The notes under the pieces were generated by a model. It made no database searches, was not told where the DNA came from, and worked only from the letters and a program-made list of their open reading frames with translations. From JACJWR01 sp963842975 (lineage in GTDB: Bacteria > Actinomycetota > Actinomycetes > S36-B12 > UBA10799), in the NCBI GenBank assembly GCA_963842975.1, contig CAWJIH010000017.1, positions 1-64,000 of the forward strand: 64,000 nt of DNA, in the 5' to 3' direction. Of the stretch, positions 30,708-39,060 are shown piece by piece. Positions within the stretch are counted from its first letter, which is position 1. Each line of letters begins with the position of its first letter. The position numbers and the translations under genes are program-made.

Positions 30708-30792
30708 GGTAGACGGTTGCAGGTGAGCAGGCCGGCACTCGAAGGCACGTGTCCTGGACTCACCCCGCAGCGCGCGAGACCCTCGTCCGGTG

Positions 30793-31590
30793 TCAGTTGG
30801 CGTTGAGAGCCGACCTGGCCGCGCGTGCCGCCTGGCTCAGGTAGCCGCCACCGAAGAGCACCGCGTGTACCAGCAGGGGATGCACCTGATGCAGCGAAAT
30901 CCGCTGCTCCCACCCTGGATCCAACGGCGCGACGTTCTGATACCCGGCCAGGATGTCGTCGATCCCTGCTTGCCCGAAGAGGGCCAACATCGCGAGGTCG
31001 GTTTCGCGATGACCACCATGAGCGGCCGGGTCGATCAACCAGCCGGTGGGTTGCGAGTGCGGAGCGTCGGCCGGGCGGCCCCAGACGATGTTGCCGGACC
31101 ACAGGTCGCCATGGATCCGGCTCGGCGGTGCAGGTGGTCCGACCACCCCGGAGTCATGTGCGTTCAGGGCGTCACGCAGGTCCCCGAAGACCTGATGGTG
31201 GGTGGCGGTCAACTCACCGCGGTAGTCCAGCAGCCGAAGGTACCCAGCGATCCGGGCTTCGGCGTAGAACGGGCCGAAACTGTCCCAGTGTCCAAACGGC
31301 AGGGGAAGATCCGCTATGTAGCCAGCCGGGCCCTCCACGCCGTCCGGTGGGCAGCCGAAGGCGGAAGCCGGTGTGGCGTGCAGGTGTGCAAGGCGAGTGC
31401 CGAAATCGCGGCGCTCAGTTGCCGATACTGAGCCTGTGACGATGCGCTGCAACTCAAGGTGATCCGATGCCACCTCGATCACTTCCGCCACCTCGGGACC
31501 TTGCGCGACCTTCAGCCACCGCAGCCCTGCTGCTTCGATTGCGTAGTAGTCCGCAGGTGCACCTCGACGTTGTTTGCGGAATGTGCTCAT
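30793..31590 (-). CDS. fructosamine kinase family protein
   Basis: A 265-residue APH-fold kinase with RIHGDLWSGNIVWG (catalytic loop) and WLIDPAAHGGHRETDLAML (metal-binding Asp) as in fructosamine-3-kinases. Such enzymes phosphorylate sugar adducts on proteins or small amines so that they come off. Starts in a 4-nt overlap (ATGA) with the upstream phosphatase gene, an arrangement that fits a deglycation pair of kinase plus phosphatase. Confidence 0.92.
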   Translation of the reverse strand: MSTFRKQRRGAPADYYAIEAAGLRWLKVAQGPEVAEVIEVASDHLELQRIVTGSVSATERRDFGTRLAHLHATPASAFGCPPDGVEGPAGYIADLPLPFGHWDSFGPFYAEARIAGYLRLLDYRGELTATHHQVFGDLRDALNAHDSGVVGPPAPPSRIHGDLWSGNIVWGRPADAPHSQPTGWLIDPAAHGGHRETDLAMLALFGQAGIDDILAGYQNVAPLDPGWEQRISLHQVHPLLVHAVLFGGGYLSQAARAARSALNAN

Positions 31591-32114
31591 GAGCCGATGG
31601 TTCCCTCCTCGAGCGCCTCGACGATGGCGTTCGACGTGCGTTCCACCATCGCGAGCACGTTCGCGAAGCCAGCGGCGCCGCCGTAGTACGGGTCGGGCAC
31701 GTCCGAACTGTCATCGGTGGCGGCTCCTGGGGATGACACCTCAGGGTCGAACGAGCGGAATTTGCGGACGTTGCCGGCACCAGGTGCGAGCGCCATGACG
31801 TCGCGCAAGTTGGCTTCATCCATCACCAGCACGAGGTCGTAGTCGGCCACATCCTGGGGTTGCAGTTGGCGCGCAGTGTGGGCATCGTCATAGCCCGTGG
31901 CGCGCAAGGTTTCGCGGGCGCGAGCGTCGGCGGGTTCGCCTACGTGCCAGTGTCCGGTGCCCGAAGAATCCACACGCACCTGCGAATGGCCGGCGGCGGT
32001 GAGTTTGGCCCGCAGCACCGCCGCTGCCATGGGTGATCGACAGATGTTGCCTAGGCACACCATCATGATGGTGAATTCGGGTACGGTGGCGCCGCCGTCT
32101 GCCTTAGTGGTCAT
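31587..32114 (-). CDS. low-molecular-weight protein-tyrosine phosphatase
   Basis: The P-loop CLGNICRSPM lies near residue 20 and the general-acid loop DVPDPYYGG near 135. Together they define a functional LMW-PTP of 175 residues from ATG 32114; a longer start at 32135 adds seven unlikely residues. It is divergent from the WYL gene with 67 nt between starts and precedes the fructosamine kinase gene by overlap. Substrates are unknown; ribulosamine/erythrulosamine phosphates are proposed substrates in some bacteria with this pair. Confidence 0.93.
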   Translation of the reverse strand: MTTKADGGATVPEFTIMMVCLGNICRSPMAAAVLRAKLTAAGHSQVRVDSSGTGHWHVGEPADARARETLRATGYDDAHTARQLQPQDVADYDLVLVMDEANLRDVMALAPGAGNVRKFRSFDPEVSSPGAATDDSSDVPDPYYGGAAGFANVLAMVERTSNAIVEALEEGTIGS

Positions 32115-32181
32115 GATGTCCAGCGTATTGCCCACGATTGACCATTACCCTCGTCACACGGAGTCGGAAGGGGACCACCGC

Positions 32182-33127
32182 ATGTCTGACGCGTCGCCAC
32201 GTGCAACTGGGTACGAATCCGGCTCGCCACTTGAGCGGGTCGTGACCCTCATGGCTCTGCTCCAGGATGCCGGTGACCACGGTGTTCCGGCAGATCAACT
32301 GGTCGCGGCGGGGCGCTATGGCGGCGCGGTCGAAGGCCGGCGCGAGCAGTTGCAGCGCGATTTGCGCCACCTGGCGGCAAAGGGCTGGCGAATCGACAAC
32401 ATCGCAACTCCGGGCGCCCCGGCGCGCTACCGACTGGCGCAGGGCGATCCGCGGATTCGGCTGCATTTCACTGACACTTCAGCGCATCGAGTTTGCGAGG
32501 GCTGCGGCGCTGGTGGGACTTCCGGTGGAGAAGGTGCAATCCAGTTCCAGCGGCCGTGACCCGGCGGTGCGAAGGGCGGTGAGCGACGCCCCGGGCTACT
32601 CCCTGGCCCTGGCCACGCATGGTCATGAGCATCGCTGCCTGCTGCGTTTCGAGTATCGGGACAAACCTCGCGTGGTCGCGTCTGATGGGATCTGGCTGCG
32701 TGACGGCCGCTGGTATCTCGTGGGTCGTGAAGTTGCCGCAGAAATCCCGCCGGATGATTGGGAAACCAAGAATTTTCGACTGGATCGAATGTCCGGGTTG
32801 GCTCTTGACCGCCCTGGAACCGCACCGGCGGCGTTGGGGGCGCCGGAGCTGAACATCGATCCGCTCACATTTCGGCAAGGCGACCCGATCGAGGCAGTCG
32901 TTGCCACCCACCCAGACTCGCGGGCGCGTGTCGAGGCCCGCCTCGGCACTGCGTCAAGTGTGCGGCGGACCCGGGAAATGGTGGAGTTGACGATCCCGGT
33001 GACTAATCGGACAACCTTTCGCAATCGGCTGTACGAGTTGGATACCCGGGTGCGACTGCTGGGCCCGCCAGAGTTGCGGGCCGAAGTACGTGATGACCTA
33101 CGTGCCCATCTGCGAGCTGAGGATTGA
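32182..33127 (+). CDS. WYL-domain transcriptional regulator, PafB-like (frame broken once)
   Basis: The N-terminal part (32182 to about 32475) is the winged-helix of WYL regulators (LERVVTLMALLQDAG...EQLQRDLRHLAAKGWRID, shown as pieces). The WYL and WCX parts continue in the next frame (LQRIEFARAAALVGLPVEK ... DGRWYLVGREV ... FRLDRMSG). Removing one base in CTGACACTTC (32471-32480) gives a 314-residue protein of normal size. AAGGGGA precedes ATG 32182. With the next gene it looks like the PafB/PafC pair that activates the LexA-independent DNA-damage response in mycobacteria. Confidence 0.85.
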
Positions 33128-34215
33128 TGGCCACGCCGCGTTATGTGCAACGGTTGGGCACCGTGTTCGAAGCCCTGGCAGTGCTGGACTTGTATCCGCA
33201 GGGACTCGAACTGGCGGAACTGGCAGCCATCATCGATGTCGATCCCGAAGCGCTTCGAGCCGACCTGATCGACTACAACTCCGGCACCGACTTGGGACCC
33301 CAGGGGATGACCGCATGGGTTGAGTTCCTCGCATGGTTACCCGAACCAGGAGAGTTCGGACCAGATACCTCGGACTCGGACTGGGAGCCAGACGCCGACC
33401 CTGGCAACGCCCCAGATTCCGATGAACTCTACGTACCAGGTGAGTCGGCGGTCGCAGTCCGATTGCACAATCCCGGTGCCGGGGTAGTCGGTCAAGCTGG
33501 TGGGTTGACCGTGTCCGAAATCGGCCAGCTGCTGATGGCGGCGGAGGATCTCGCCCGGTTGGAGCCCGAGAATGTGGCTCTGGCGGAGGTCATCGCGCAG
33601 TTGCGCAGCCTCTGGCTGCCAGGCGTGACGGAAGTGTGGCGGCCCAGCCTCCAGCGACGATTCGAGGCCGAACTCACCACTGCCATCGCAGACCAACTCA
33701 AGGTGCGCATTACCTATGATCGAACGTGGCGTCCAGGCATCGTCGAGCGCACCATCGAGCCGTATGTGTTGGTGCGCACGCAACGAGGCTTTGAAGTCGA
33801 TGCCGGCCCGGTGCAACCCGACGGCGGGATTCGCACGTATCTGGTGAATCAGATCCTGCGCATGGAGTTGCTCGACGAACATTTCCAACTTCCCATCGAG
33901 GTCGACGACCTGTGCGCGGCGAATCGGGCGGCCACGACCGTGCGGATGGTGATCCCGGCCGACCGCGCCTGGGTGGTGGAGTTCCTCGCCGAGCAGGTGG
34001 AGGTCGTCGACGCGGACGACGACGTCGAGGTGGAGATGTCAGTGATCGAACCGTTGCGCCAACGCGTGGGGCTGGTGCTCCTTCAGGCCGGTCCTGGCGC
34101 TTTCGTCACGGAACCGGCTGGGCTGGCGGATGCCGATGATGCGTTGGCCCGACGGCTGCTGGCGCATCACGGACTTGCAGGTGAGGACGGAGACGACGGG
34201 GCTTCGGGCAGGTGA
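33127..34215 (+). CDS. WYL-domain transcriptional regulator, PafC-like
   Basis: A 362-residue WYL protein with an N-terminal winged helix (YVQRLGTVFEALAVLDLYPQ), an acidic linker (DTSDSDWEPDADPGN), and a WYL/WCX part containing QLKVRITYDRTWRPGIVERT and TIEPYVLVRTQRGFEVDA. The ATG shares bases with the stop of the first WYL gene (TGATG), so the two are coupled. PafB and PafC act together in mycobacteria. Here the pair is not beside the proteasome ligase pafA or tat genes that usually accompany it. Its 3' end overlaps the convergent thpR by 49 nt. Confidence 0.82.
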   Translation: MATPRYVQRLGTVFEALAVLDLYPQGLELAELAAIIDVDPEALRADLIDYNSGTDLGPQGMTAWVEFLAWLPEPGEFGPDTSDSDWEPDADPGNAPDSDELYVPGESAVAVRLHNPGAGVVGQAGGLTVSEIGQLLMAAEDLARLEPENVALAEVIAQLRSLWLPGVTEVWRPSLQRRFEAELTTAIADQLKVRITYDRTWRPGIVERTIEPYVLVRTQRGFEVDAGPVQPDGGIRTYLVNQILRMELLDEHFQLPIEVDDLCAANRAATTVRMVIPADRAWVVEFLAEQVEVVDADDDVEVEMSVIEPLRQRVGLVLLQAGPGAFVTEPAGLADADDALARRLLAHHGLAGEDGDDGASGR

Positions 34216-34772
34216 ATCGTGGCCAGCGGTTCGTGGGCCGGTTGCGGGCCGAGGTGAGATCGGAACAGGATCACCGATTTCGGGGACCACGTCGGGCCCC
34301 GGTAGGTGTTCAGGATGGTTGCAATACCAGCGTCGACGCCCAACGTGGAGCGTCGCCGGGCGCGGGCAACTGTGACGTGGGCTCGCCACCGCTGCGGACG
34401 TCCTACGGCATCGAAGGAACACCCAGCCGACCGTGCGCGGTGGTGCACGAGGGTTGCGAGTTCTCCGAGCCAACTGTCTGAATCCTGCACACCCACCCAG
34501 GCGGTGCTGTGCCCGAATCGGCCACCACCGGCGAGGCCGAGGGGGCTCCGCTTGCTGGTGGTTGCCAGCGGCCGCTGGCGTAGCCCTGCTGCCAGTTTCT
34601 CGGCAGTGGCCGCAGGAACCTCGCCGCAGAAGGCCAACGTGATGTGCCATCGGGTCGGATCAGTCATTCGCACGTCGGCCGAACCGACACCAATCTCGTT
34701 CTTCTGCACGAACGCGAGCAGGTGCGCAGTGACGTCAGGGGGTAGCGCCAAAGCCACGAAGATACGCATCAT
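34167..34772 (-). CDS. thpR: RNA 2',3'-cyclic phosphodiesterase
   Basis: A 201-residue 2H phosphoesterase with both catalytic HxTx motifs, HITL in RWHITLAFCGEVP and HVTV in RAHVTVARAR. The family opens 2',3'-cyclic phosphates and can ligate tRNA halves in vitro. It is divergent from the MFS gene (78 nt between starts) and antisense-overlaps the end of the PafC-like gene. Confidence 0.92.
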   Translation of the reverse strand: MMRIFVALALPPDVTAHLLAFVQKNEIGVGSADVRMTDPTRWHITLAFCGEVPAATAEKLAAGLRQRPLATTSKRSPLGLAGGGRFGHSTAWVGVQDSDSWLGELATLVHHRARSAGCSFDAVGRPQRWRAHVTVARARRRSTLGVDAGIATILNTYRGPTWSPKSVILFRSHLGPQPAHEPLATIHLPEAPSSPSSPASP

Positions 34773-34850
34773 CTCAAGACTAAGTTGCTGAGCCGAATGG
34801 CGATCCGGGGCGTAGTGTTTGCTGACGCGTCACCCAAGGATTGGCATCGC

Positions 34851-36633
34851 ATGACGACATCTGAGTCCACCCACTGGTCGGTTTCCGGCGAGGGCCACCC
34901 GAGGCGCTGGGCCATTCTGGGGGTGCTCGTCGTCAGCCTGCTCATCGTGGTGTTGGACAACACCATTCTCAACATTGCGCTGCCAACGATTCAGCAGGAT
35001 CTACAAGCCACCCAGAGCGAATTGGTGTGGGCGGTTGATTCCTACATTTTGGTGTTTGCCGCGCTGCTGTTCACCTGGGGAGTGTTGGGCGACAAATATG
35101 GGCGCAAGCGCATCCTGATCATCGGGTTGGTGGTGTTTGCCGCAGCGTCGGCCGCCTCAGCATTCGCCCCCAGCGCCGAGTTCTTGATCCTGTTTCGGGG
35201 ACTCATGGGGATCGGTGGTGCGGCGGTCCTGCCGGTGACACTGGCGATCATCACGGTGGTGTTTCCGCCGCACGAGCGAGGAAAGGCGATCGGGCTTTGG
35301 GCGGGAGCCGTCGGTGGCGCGGTGGCGCTGGGCCCAGTGCTTGGTGGACTGCTGCTGCAACACCCCGGGTGGTCGTCGTGGCTGACTGGCAACGACTGGG
35401 GTTCGGTGTTCCTGGTTAATGTTCCAATCGTCGCAATAGGGCTGTTCGGGATCATCAAAGTCGTCCCGGAGACCCGCAATCCGAACCCACAGCGGCTCGA
35501 CATCCCAGGTTTGGTGATGTCGTTTGTCGGTCTGGTGCTGCTGGTTTACGGCATCATCCACGCCTCTGAGACGCGCAGTTTCGCCGCGCCTTCGGTTTGG
35601 ATACCGATGGCCGTCGGCGTGGCGGTGATCGCCCTGTTCCTAACCCTTGAGGCCCGCAGCGACCATCGATCCTTCGACGTCGCACTGTTCCGCAACCGAG
35701 GTTACGCAGTGAGTCTCACCGCGGTGAGTCTCGCCTTTCTTCGCACTGTCCGGCATCACCTTCACATTGCCGTTCTACCTTCAACTCCTGCGCGACTTGA
35801 GCACTTTGCAGGCGGGGTTGTGCTTCTTGCCCTTTGCTGTCGGTCAGTTGTTATCCGCACCCCGCAGCGCGAAGCTGGTGAACAGTTTCGGCTACCGCAA
35901 AGTCATGTCGATCGGTCTGACGATTGTGGGGGTGGCTCTGCTTGGCCTGGCTCGGCTAGAGATCGACACCCCGCTGTGGCTGGTGTTGACCCTGTTCTTC
36001 CTCTTCGGTCTCGGCATGGGTTCAGTTATCGCGCCAGCATCCACAGTGATGCAAAATGTGCTTCCGCTGGCCAGGGCGGGTGCGGGTTCGGCGGTGCAAA
36101 ACACAGTGCGACAGGTATTCGGCGCATTGGGTGTGGCGGTGATTTCGACCCTGCTCGCCACCCAATTCTCCGCGCTCATGGCACCCACGATTGATTCTCT
36201 GCCGGCATCAGTGCCGGAGGGGGCGAAAGAAGCAGCCAGGCAGTCCGTGGGTGGCGCCACTGTGGTGTTCCAGGAGGCGGCCGCAGCGGGTGCACCGGCA
36301 AGTGTGGTGGAGCAATGGCAGTCGGAGGCGTTCGCGGCTTTCATTAGCGCATCGCACGTGACGTCACTGGTGTCGGCGGTGATGGTGCTCATCGCTGCGG
36401 TGGTGGTGGCTACCCTGCTGCCGCACATTTCGCCGCCGCAGGCCGCCGCCGATGTGGCACCCGCGGCGCACACCAAGGGCGCGGTGCATGAGGTCGCCCA
36501 GGACAGTGAGGAGGCGGCCAAAGCCGCGGCGGCCGAGCTTGAGTTGGACTACGCGGGTGAGGCGGCCGAGGAGTACGTCGGCGACGACGGAGACCAGCAG
36601 GCCCCATCGCCCCGGCCAAAAGAGCCTACGTAG
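34851..36633 (+). CDS. MFS drug transporter, DHA2 (14-TMS) family (frame broken once)
   Basis: N-terminal half (34851 to about 35738) has VVLDNTILNIALPTIQQDL, GDKYGRKR (motif A) and GPVLGGLLL (motif C), all typical of EmrB/QacA exporters. The second half (FYLQLLRDLSTLQAG... to the stop 36633) follows in the next frame. Removing one base in GCCTTTCTTCGC (about 35733-35744) restores FFALSGITFTLPFYLQ and a 593-residue protein. The C-terminal tail is long and acidic and probably cytoplasmic. Likely a proton-driven efflux pump of unknown substrate. Confidence 0.88.
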
Positions 36634-36643
36634 CATGATCTGT

Positions 36644-37255
36644 ATGACAACTCTGACACGCCGTTGGGCCCCAGCGGTTATCGCTGTTTCCAGTGCGTTT
36701 GCCATTGCCGGTTGCGGAGGATCATCGACGAGTGAATCGGCCGCCCCGAGTGCCGAGGTGGCGGAGTCTGCGAGCGCGACCTCGAACTCTGCGTCCGCAG
36801 CCGCGAGCGACTGCGACGTCACGGTGTCGGACGCCTGGGTGAAGGCGGCCGAATCAGGCATGACAGGTGAGTTCGGGGTGCTCACCAACAACGGCGAGAC
36901 TGACGCCACGATTGTGAGTGGAACCAGCCCGGCTGCAGCCGTCGTGGAGTTGCACGAGGTTGCTGACGGCGTTATGAAAGAGATCGACGGCGGGTTTGTG
37001 GTACCGGCCGGTGGCTCATTGACCATGGAGCCGGGTGGCTATCACGTCATGCTGATGCAGTTGGCCGGCCCGATCGCTGCTGGCGACGAGGTGACCACGG
37101 TGTTGGAGTGTGCTGACGGTGGTTCGGTGGAAATCGTGGCCACGGCCAAGGAGTTCGCCGGTGGCAACGAGGACTATGAAGGCGACGGCATGGGCGGCAT
37201 GGACGACGCCGGCGAGATGCCCAGTATGGAGGCCAGCGAGTCAGCCTCCTCCTGA
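36644..37255 (+). CDS. PCu(A)C-type copper chaperone lipoprotein
   Basis: The 203-residue protein has a lipoprotein signal (AVSSAFAIAGC lipobox). A Ser/Ala linker follows, then the PCu(A)C domain with the copper site HxnMx...HxM (ELHEVADGVM, then TMEPGGYHVMLMQL). The C-terminal tail is rich in Asp, Gly and Met (DGMGGMDDAGEMPSM), which may add metal ligands. ATG 36635 is an alternative start. It sits 14 nt before the DyP peroxidase gene, an actinobacterial pairing in which the chaperone supplies copper or supports extracytoplasmic redox enzymes. Confidence 0.92.
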   Translation: MTTLTRRWAPAVIAVSSAFAIAGCGGSSTSESAAPSAEVAESASATSNSASAAASDCDVTVSDAWVKAAESGMTGEFGVLTNNGETDATIVSGTSPAAAVVELHEVADGVMKEIDGGFVVPAGGSLTMEPGGYHVMLMQLAGPIAAGDEVTTVLECADGGSVEIVATAKEFAGGNEDYEGDGMGGMDDAGEMPSMEASESASS

Positions 37256-37269
37256 TTCGAAGGGGTGTC

Positions 37270-38511
37270 ATGGCTGAGTCAACTGACCAGGGGCGGCCGT
37301 CGGCCAACTTGAGCCGACGACGGCTGCTGCTGGGGGGTGCGGCAATCGGTGGCACGGCAGCAATCGCCGGGGCAGCGGCTGGGGCAGCAGTCGCGAACAG
37401 CGCTGCCGAGCCGGAGTTGGCGTCAGCGAACACCGACGGAGCCCTGGGTCGATCCACGGTGGATCCGTACGGACCGCACCAGGCGGGCGTCGCAACCCCG
37501 GCCCAAGCCTCCGCTGCATTTGTCGGCTTTCGCCTCGCTCCAGAAACCGGCCGGGACCGCCTCATCAAACTGATGAAGTTGCTCACCGACGACATTGAGC
37601 GGCTGTCCCAAGGTCGCCCCGCCTTGGCCGATCCGGTTCCCGAACTTGCCGCGGTGCCCGCGAACCTCACGGTGACGATCGGGTTTGGCCCGGGTGTGTT
37701 TGCCCTCGACGGACTCGCCTCCCAGCGGCCAGACTGGTTGACCGATCTGCCGGAGTTCCCCGGTGACGAGATCGATCCGGCGTGGAGTGAAGGCGCAGAT
37801 CTGGTGGTGCAGATCTGTTCAGATGATCCGCTGACCGTGGGTCACACCCTGCGAGTGATAGCCAACGACGCCGCTGCCTTCACCACTCGGGCCTGGATTC
37901 AACAAGGATTCCACAACGCTCCCGGTGCACTGCCGTCCGGAATGGTCGGGCGTAATCAGTTTGGGCAGGTCGATGGGATCATCAACCCGGTGCCTGGGAC
38001 CGCCGACTTCGACACAGTGGTGTGGTCGGACTCGCCGGGGTGGCTGGCCGGCGGCACCGGGATGGTGCTGCGACGGGCGCTGTTCCAACTGGACACGTGG
38101 ACCGAATTGGACCGTGGCGCACGAGAGGATGTGATCGGCCGCGACCTTGCCACCGGCGCGCCGCTGTCCGGGGGTGGCGTGGAAGCGCCGGTCGACCTCA
38201 ACGCCGTGGATGAGCGCGGCTTGAGCGTTATCGCACCGACAGCCCATGTTCGGCTGGCGGCCCCGGCGAATCCAATCGAGCGCATTCTGCGACGGCCCTA
38301 CAACATCGATACTCAAATCCCAGGTGAGGGTGGGCAGATGTTTGTGGCCTTCGCCGCGGACCCAGCCGCCCAATTCGTGCCGATCCAGCAGCGGCTCTCA
38401 GAATCGGACCTGCTCAACACCTGGGTGACCTACACCGGATCGGCGATTGCGGCGGTGCCGCCTGGATTCGAACCGGGCGGGTGGATCGGACAGTCACTGC
38501 TTGCAGGATGA
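37270..38511 (+). CDS. Tat-exported Dyp-type heme peroxidase
   Basis: A 413-residue peroxidase. The N-terminus has a twin-arginine signal (LSRRRLLLGGAAIGG). The catalytic Asp is in the GxxDG-type motif NQFGQVDGIIN, the proximal His in TAHVRLAAPANP and the distal Arg in ERILRRPYN, so heme ligation and peroxidase chemistry should be intact. It is related to the EfeB/DtpA branch. Its placement with a PCu(A)C chaperone resembles the Streptomyces lividans copper-dependent DtpA system. The ATG at 37270 is preceded by GAAGGGGTG. Confidence 0.94.
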   Translation: MAESTDQGRPSANLSRRRLLLGGAAIGGTAAIAGAAAGAAVANSAAEPELASANTDGALGRSTVDPYGPHQAGVATPAQASAAFVGFRLAPETGRDRLIKLMKLLTDDIERLSQGRPALADPVPELAAVPANLTVTIGFGPGVFALDGLASQRPDWLTDLPEFPGDEIDPAWSEGADLVVQICSDDPLTVGHTLRVIANDAAAFTTRAWIQQGFHNAPGALPSGMVGRNQFGQVDGIINPVPGTADFDTVVWSDSPGWLAGGTGMVLRRALFQLDTWTELDRGAREDVIGRDLATGAPLSGGGVEAPVDLNAVDERGLSVIAPTAHVRLAAPANPIERILRRPYNIDTQIPGEGGQMFVAFAADPAAQFVPIQQRLSESDLLNTWVTYTGSAIAAVPPGFEPGGWIGQSLLAG

Positions 38512-38535
38512 GGCGGCCAGTTAGGCGTGCCGACA

Positions 38536-38572
38536 GGCAACTGGCCGTGCCCGAGATGGACGGCCAGTTGCC
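38536..38572. terminator. bidirectional hairpin between DyP and rhodanese genes
   Basis: GGCAACTGGCCG (38536-38547) and CGGCCAGTTGCC (38561-38572) form a perfect 12-bp stem with a 13-nt loop. A further CGGCCAGTT copy at 38514-38522 could pair with the left arm instead. It lies between two convergent genes, so it probably ends both transcripts. Confidence 0.7.
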
Positions 38573-38596
38573 AACTAGCCAGCTGCGGGATGCGAT

Positions 38597-38989
38597 CTAC
38601 TGAACGACCGGCAACCCAGTGGCGGATGCAGCTTCTTGCACACCGCCTACATCGACGACGTTGCTGAAGCCAGCGTCCTTCATCTGCGCGACGGCGTCTG
38701 CGGAGCGGTTGCCGCTGCGGCAGTAGACAACGTAGGAGGAGTCCTTGGGCAAGGCGTTGATCTGAGAGCTGAAGTCGGAGGACTGCAGGTTGATGTTGGT
38801 GGCTCCCTCAAGGTGGCCGGACGCAAACTCCTCCGGGGTGCGCACGTCGATCACGGTCGAGTCGGCGACAGCAACCGCGGCGGCGGAGTTCGCGGGGGAG
38901 TCGACGGCCGCAGTCGAACTTGAGCAGGCCGCGGTGCCTCCGATGACGGCGACGGCGAATAGGGCAACGGCTGTTGAACGCTTCCACAT
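38597..38989 (-). CDS. rhodanese-like lipoprotein
   Basis: A 130-residue protein with a lipoprotein signal (FAVAVIGGTAAC) and one rhodanese domain. DVRTPEEFASGHLEGATNI comes first, then the active-site loop YCRSGNRSADAV with the sulfur-carrying Cys. Located on the outer face of the membrane, it could move sulfane sulfur or reduce thiols. The start ATG 38989 lies 10 nt from the CsoR/CstR-like palindrome, which suggests control by copper or persulfide. Confidence 0.92.
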   Translation of the reverse strand: MWKRSTAVALFAVAVIGGTAACSSSTAAVDSPANSAAAVAVADSTVIDVRTPEEFASGHLEGATNINLQSSDFSSQINALPKDSSYVVYCRSGNRSADAVAQMKDAGFSNVVDVGGVQEAASATGLPVVQ

Positions 38990-38998
38990 GCCGTCGAC

Positions 38999-39016
38999 TA
39001 TACCCCTAGGGGTATA
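38999..39016. promoter_or_regulatory. CsoR/CstR-like operator
   Basis: TATACCCCTAGGGGTATA is an 18-bp perfect palindrome between the divergent rhodanese and DUF2231-cytochrome b5 genes. The TACCCC..GGGGTA form is that of operators for the CsoR/CstR/RcnR repressor family (copper, persulfide or nickel/cobalt sensors). It is 10 nt from the rhodanese start and 45 nt from the other. The repressor gene itself is not in the window. Confidence 0.75.
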
Positions 39017-39060
39017 TTGTTGTCGCGTTCGGGTGGGGAAGAGGCGCAGTTGCGACCATA

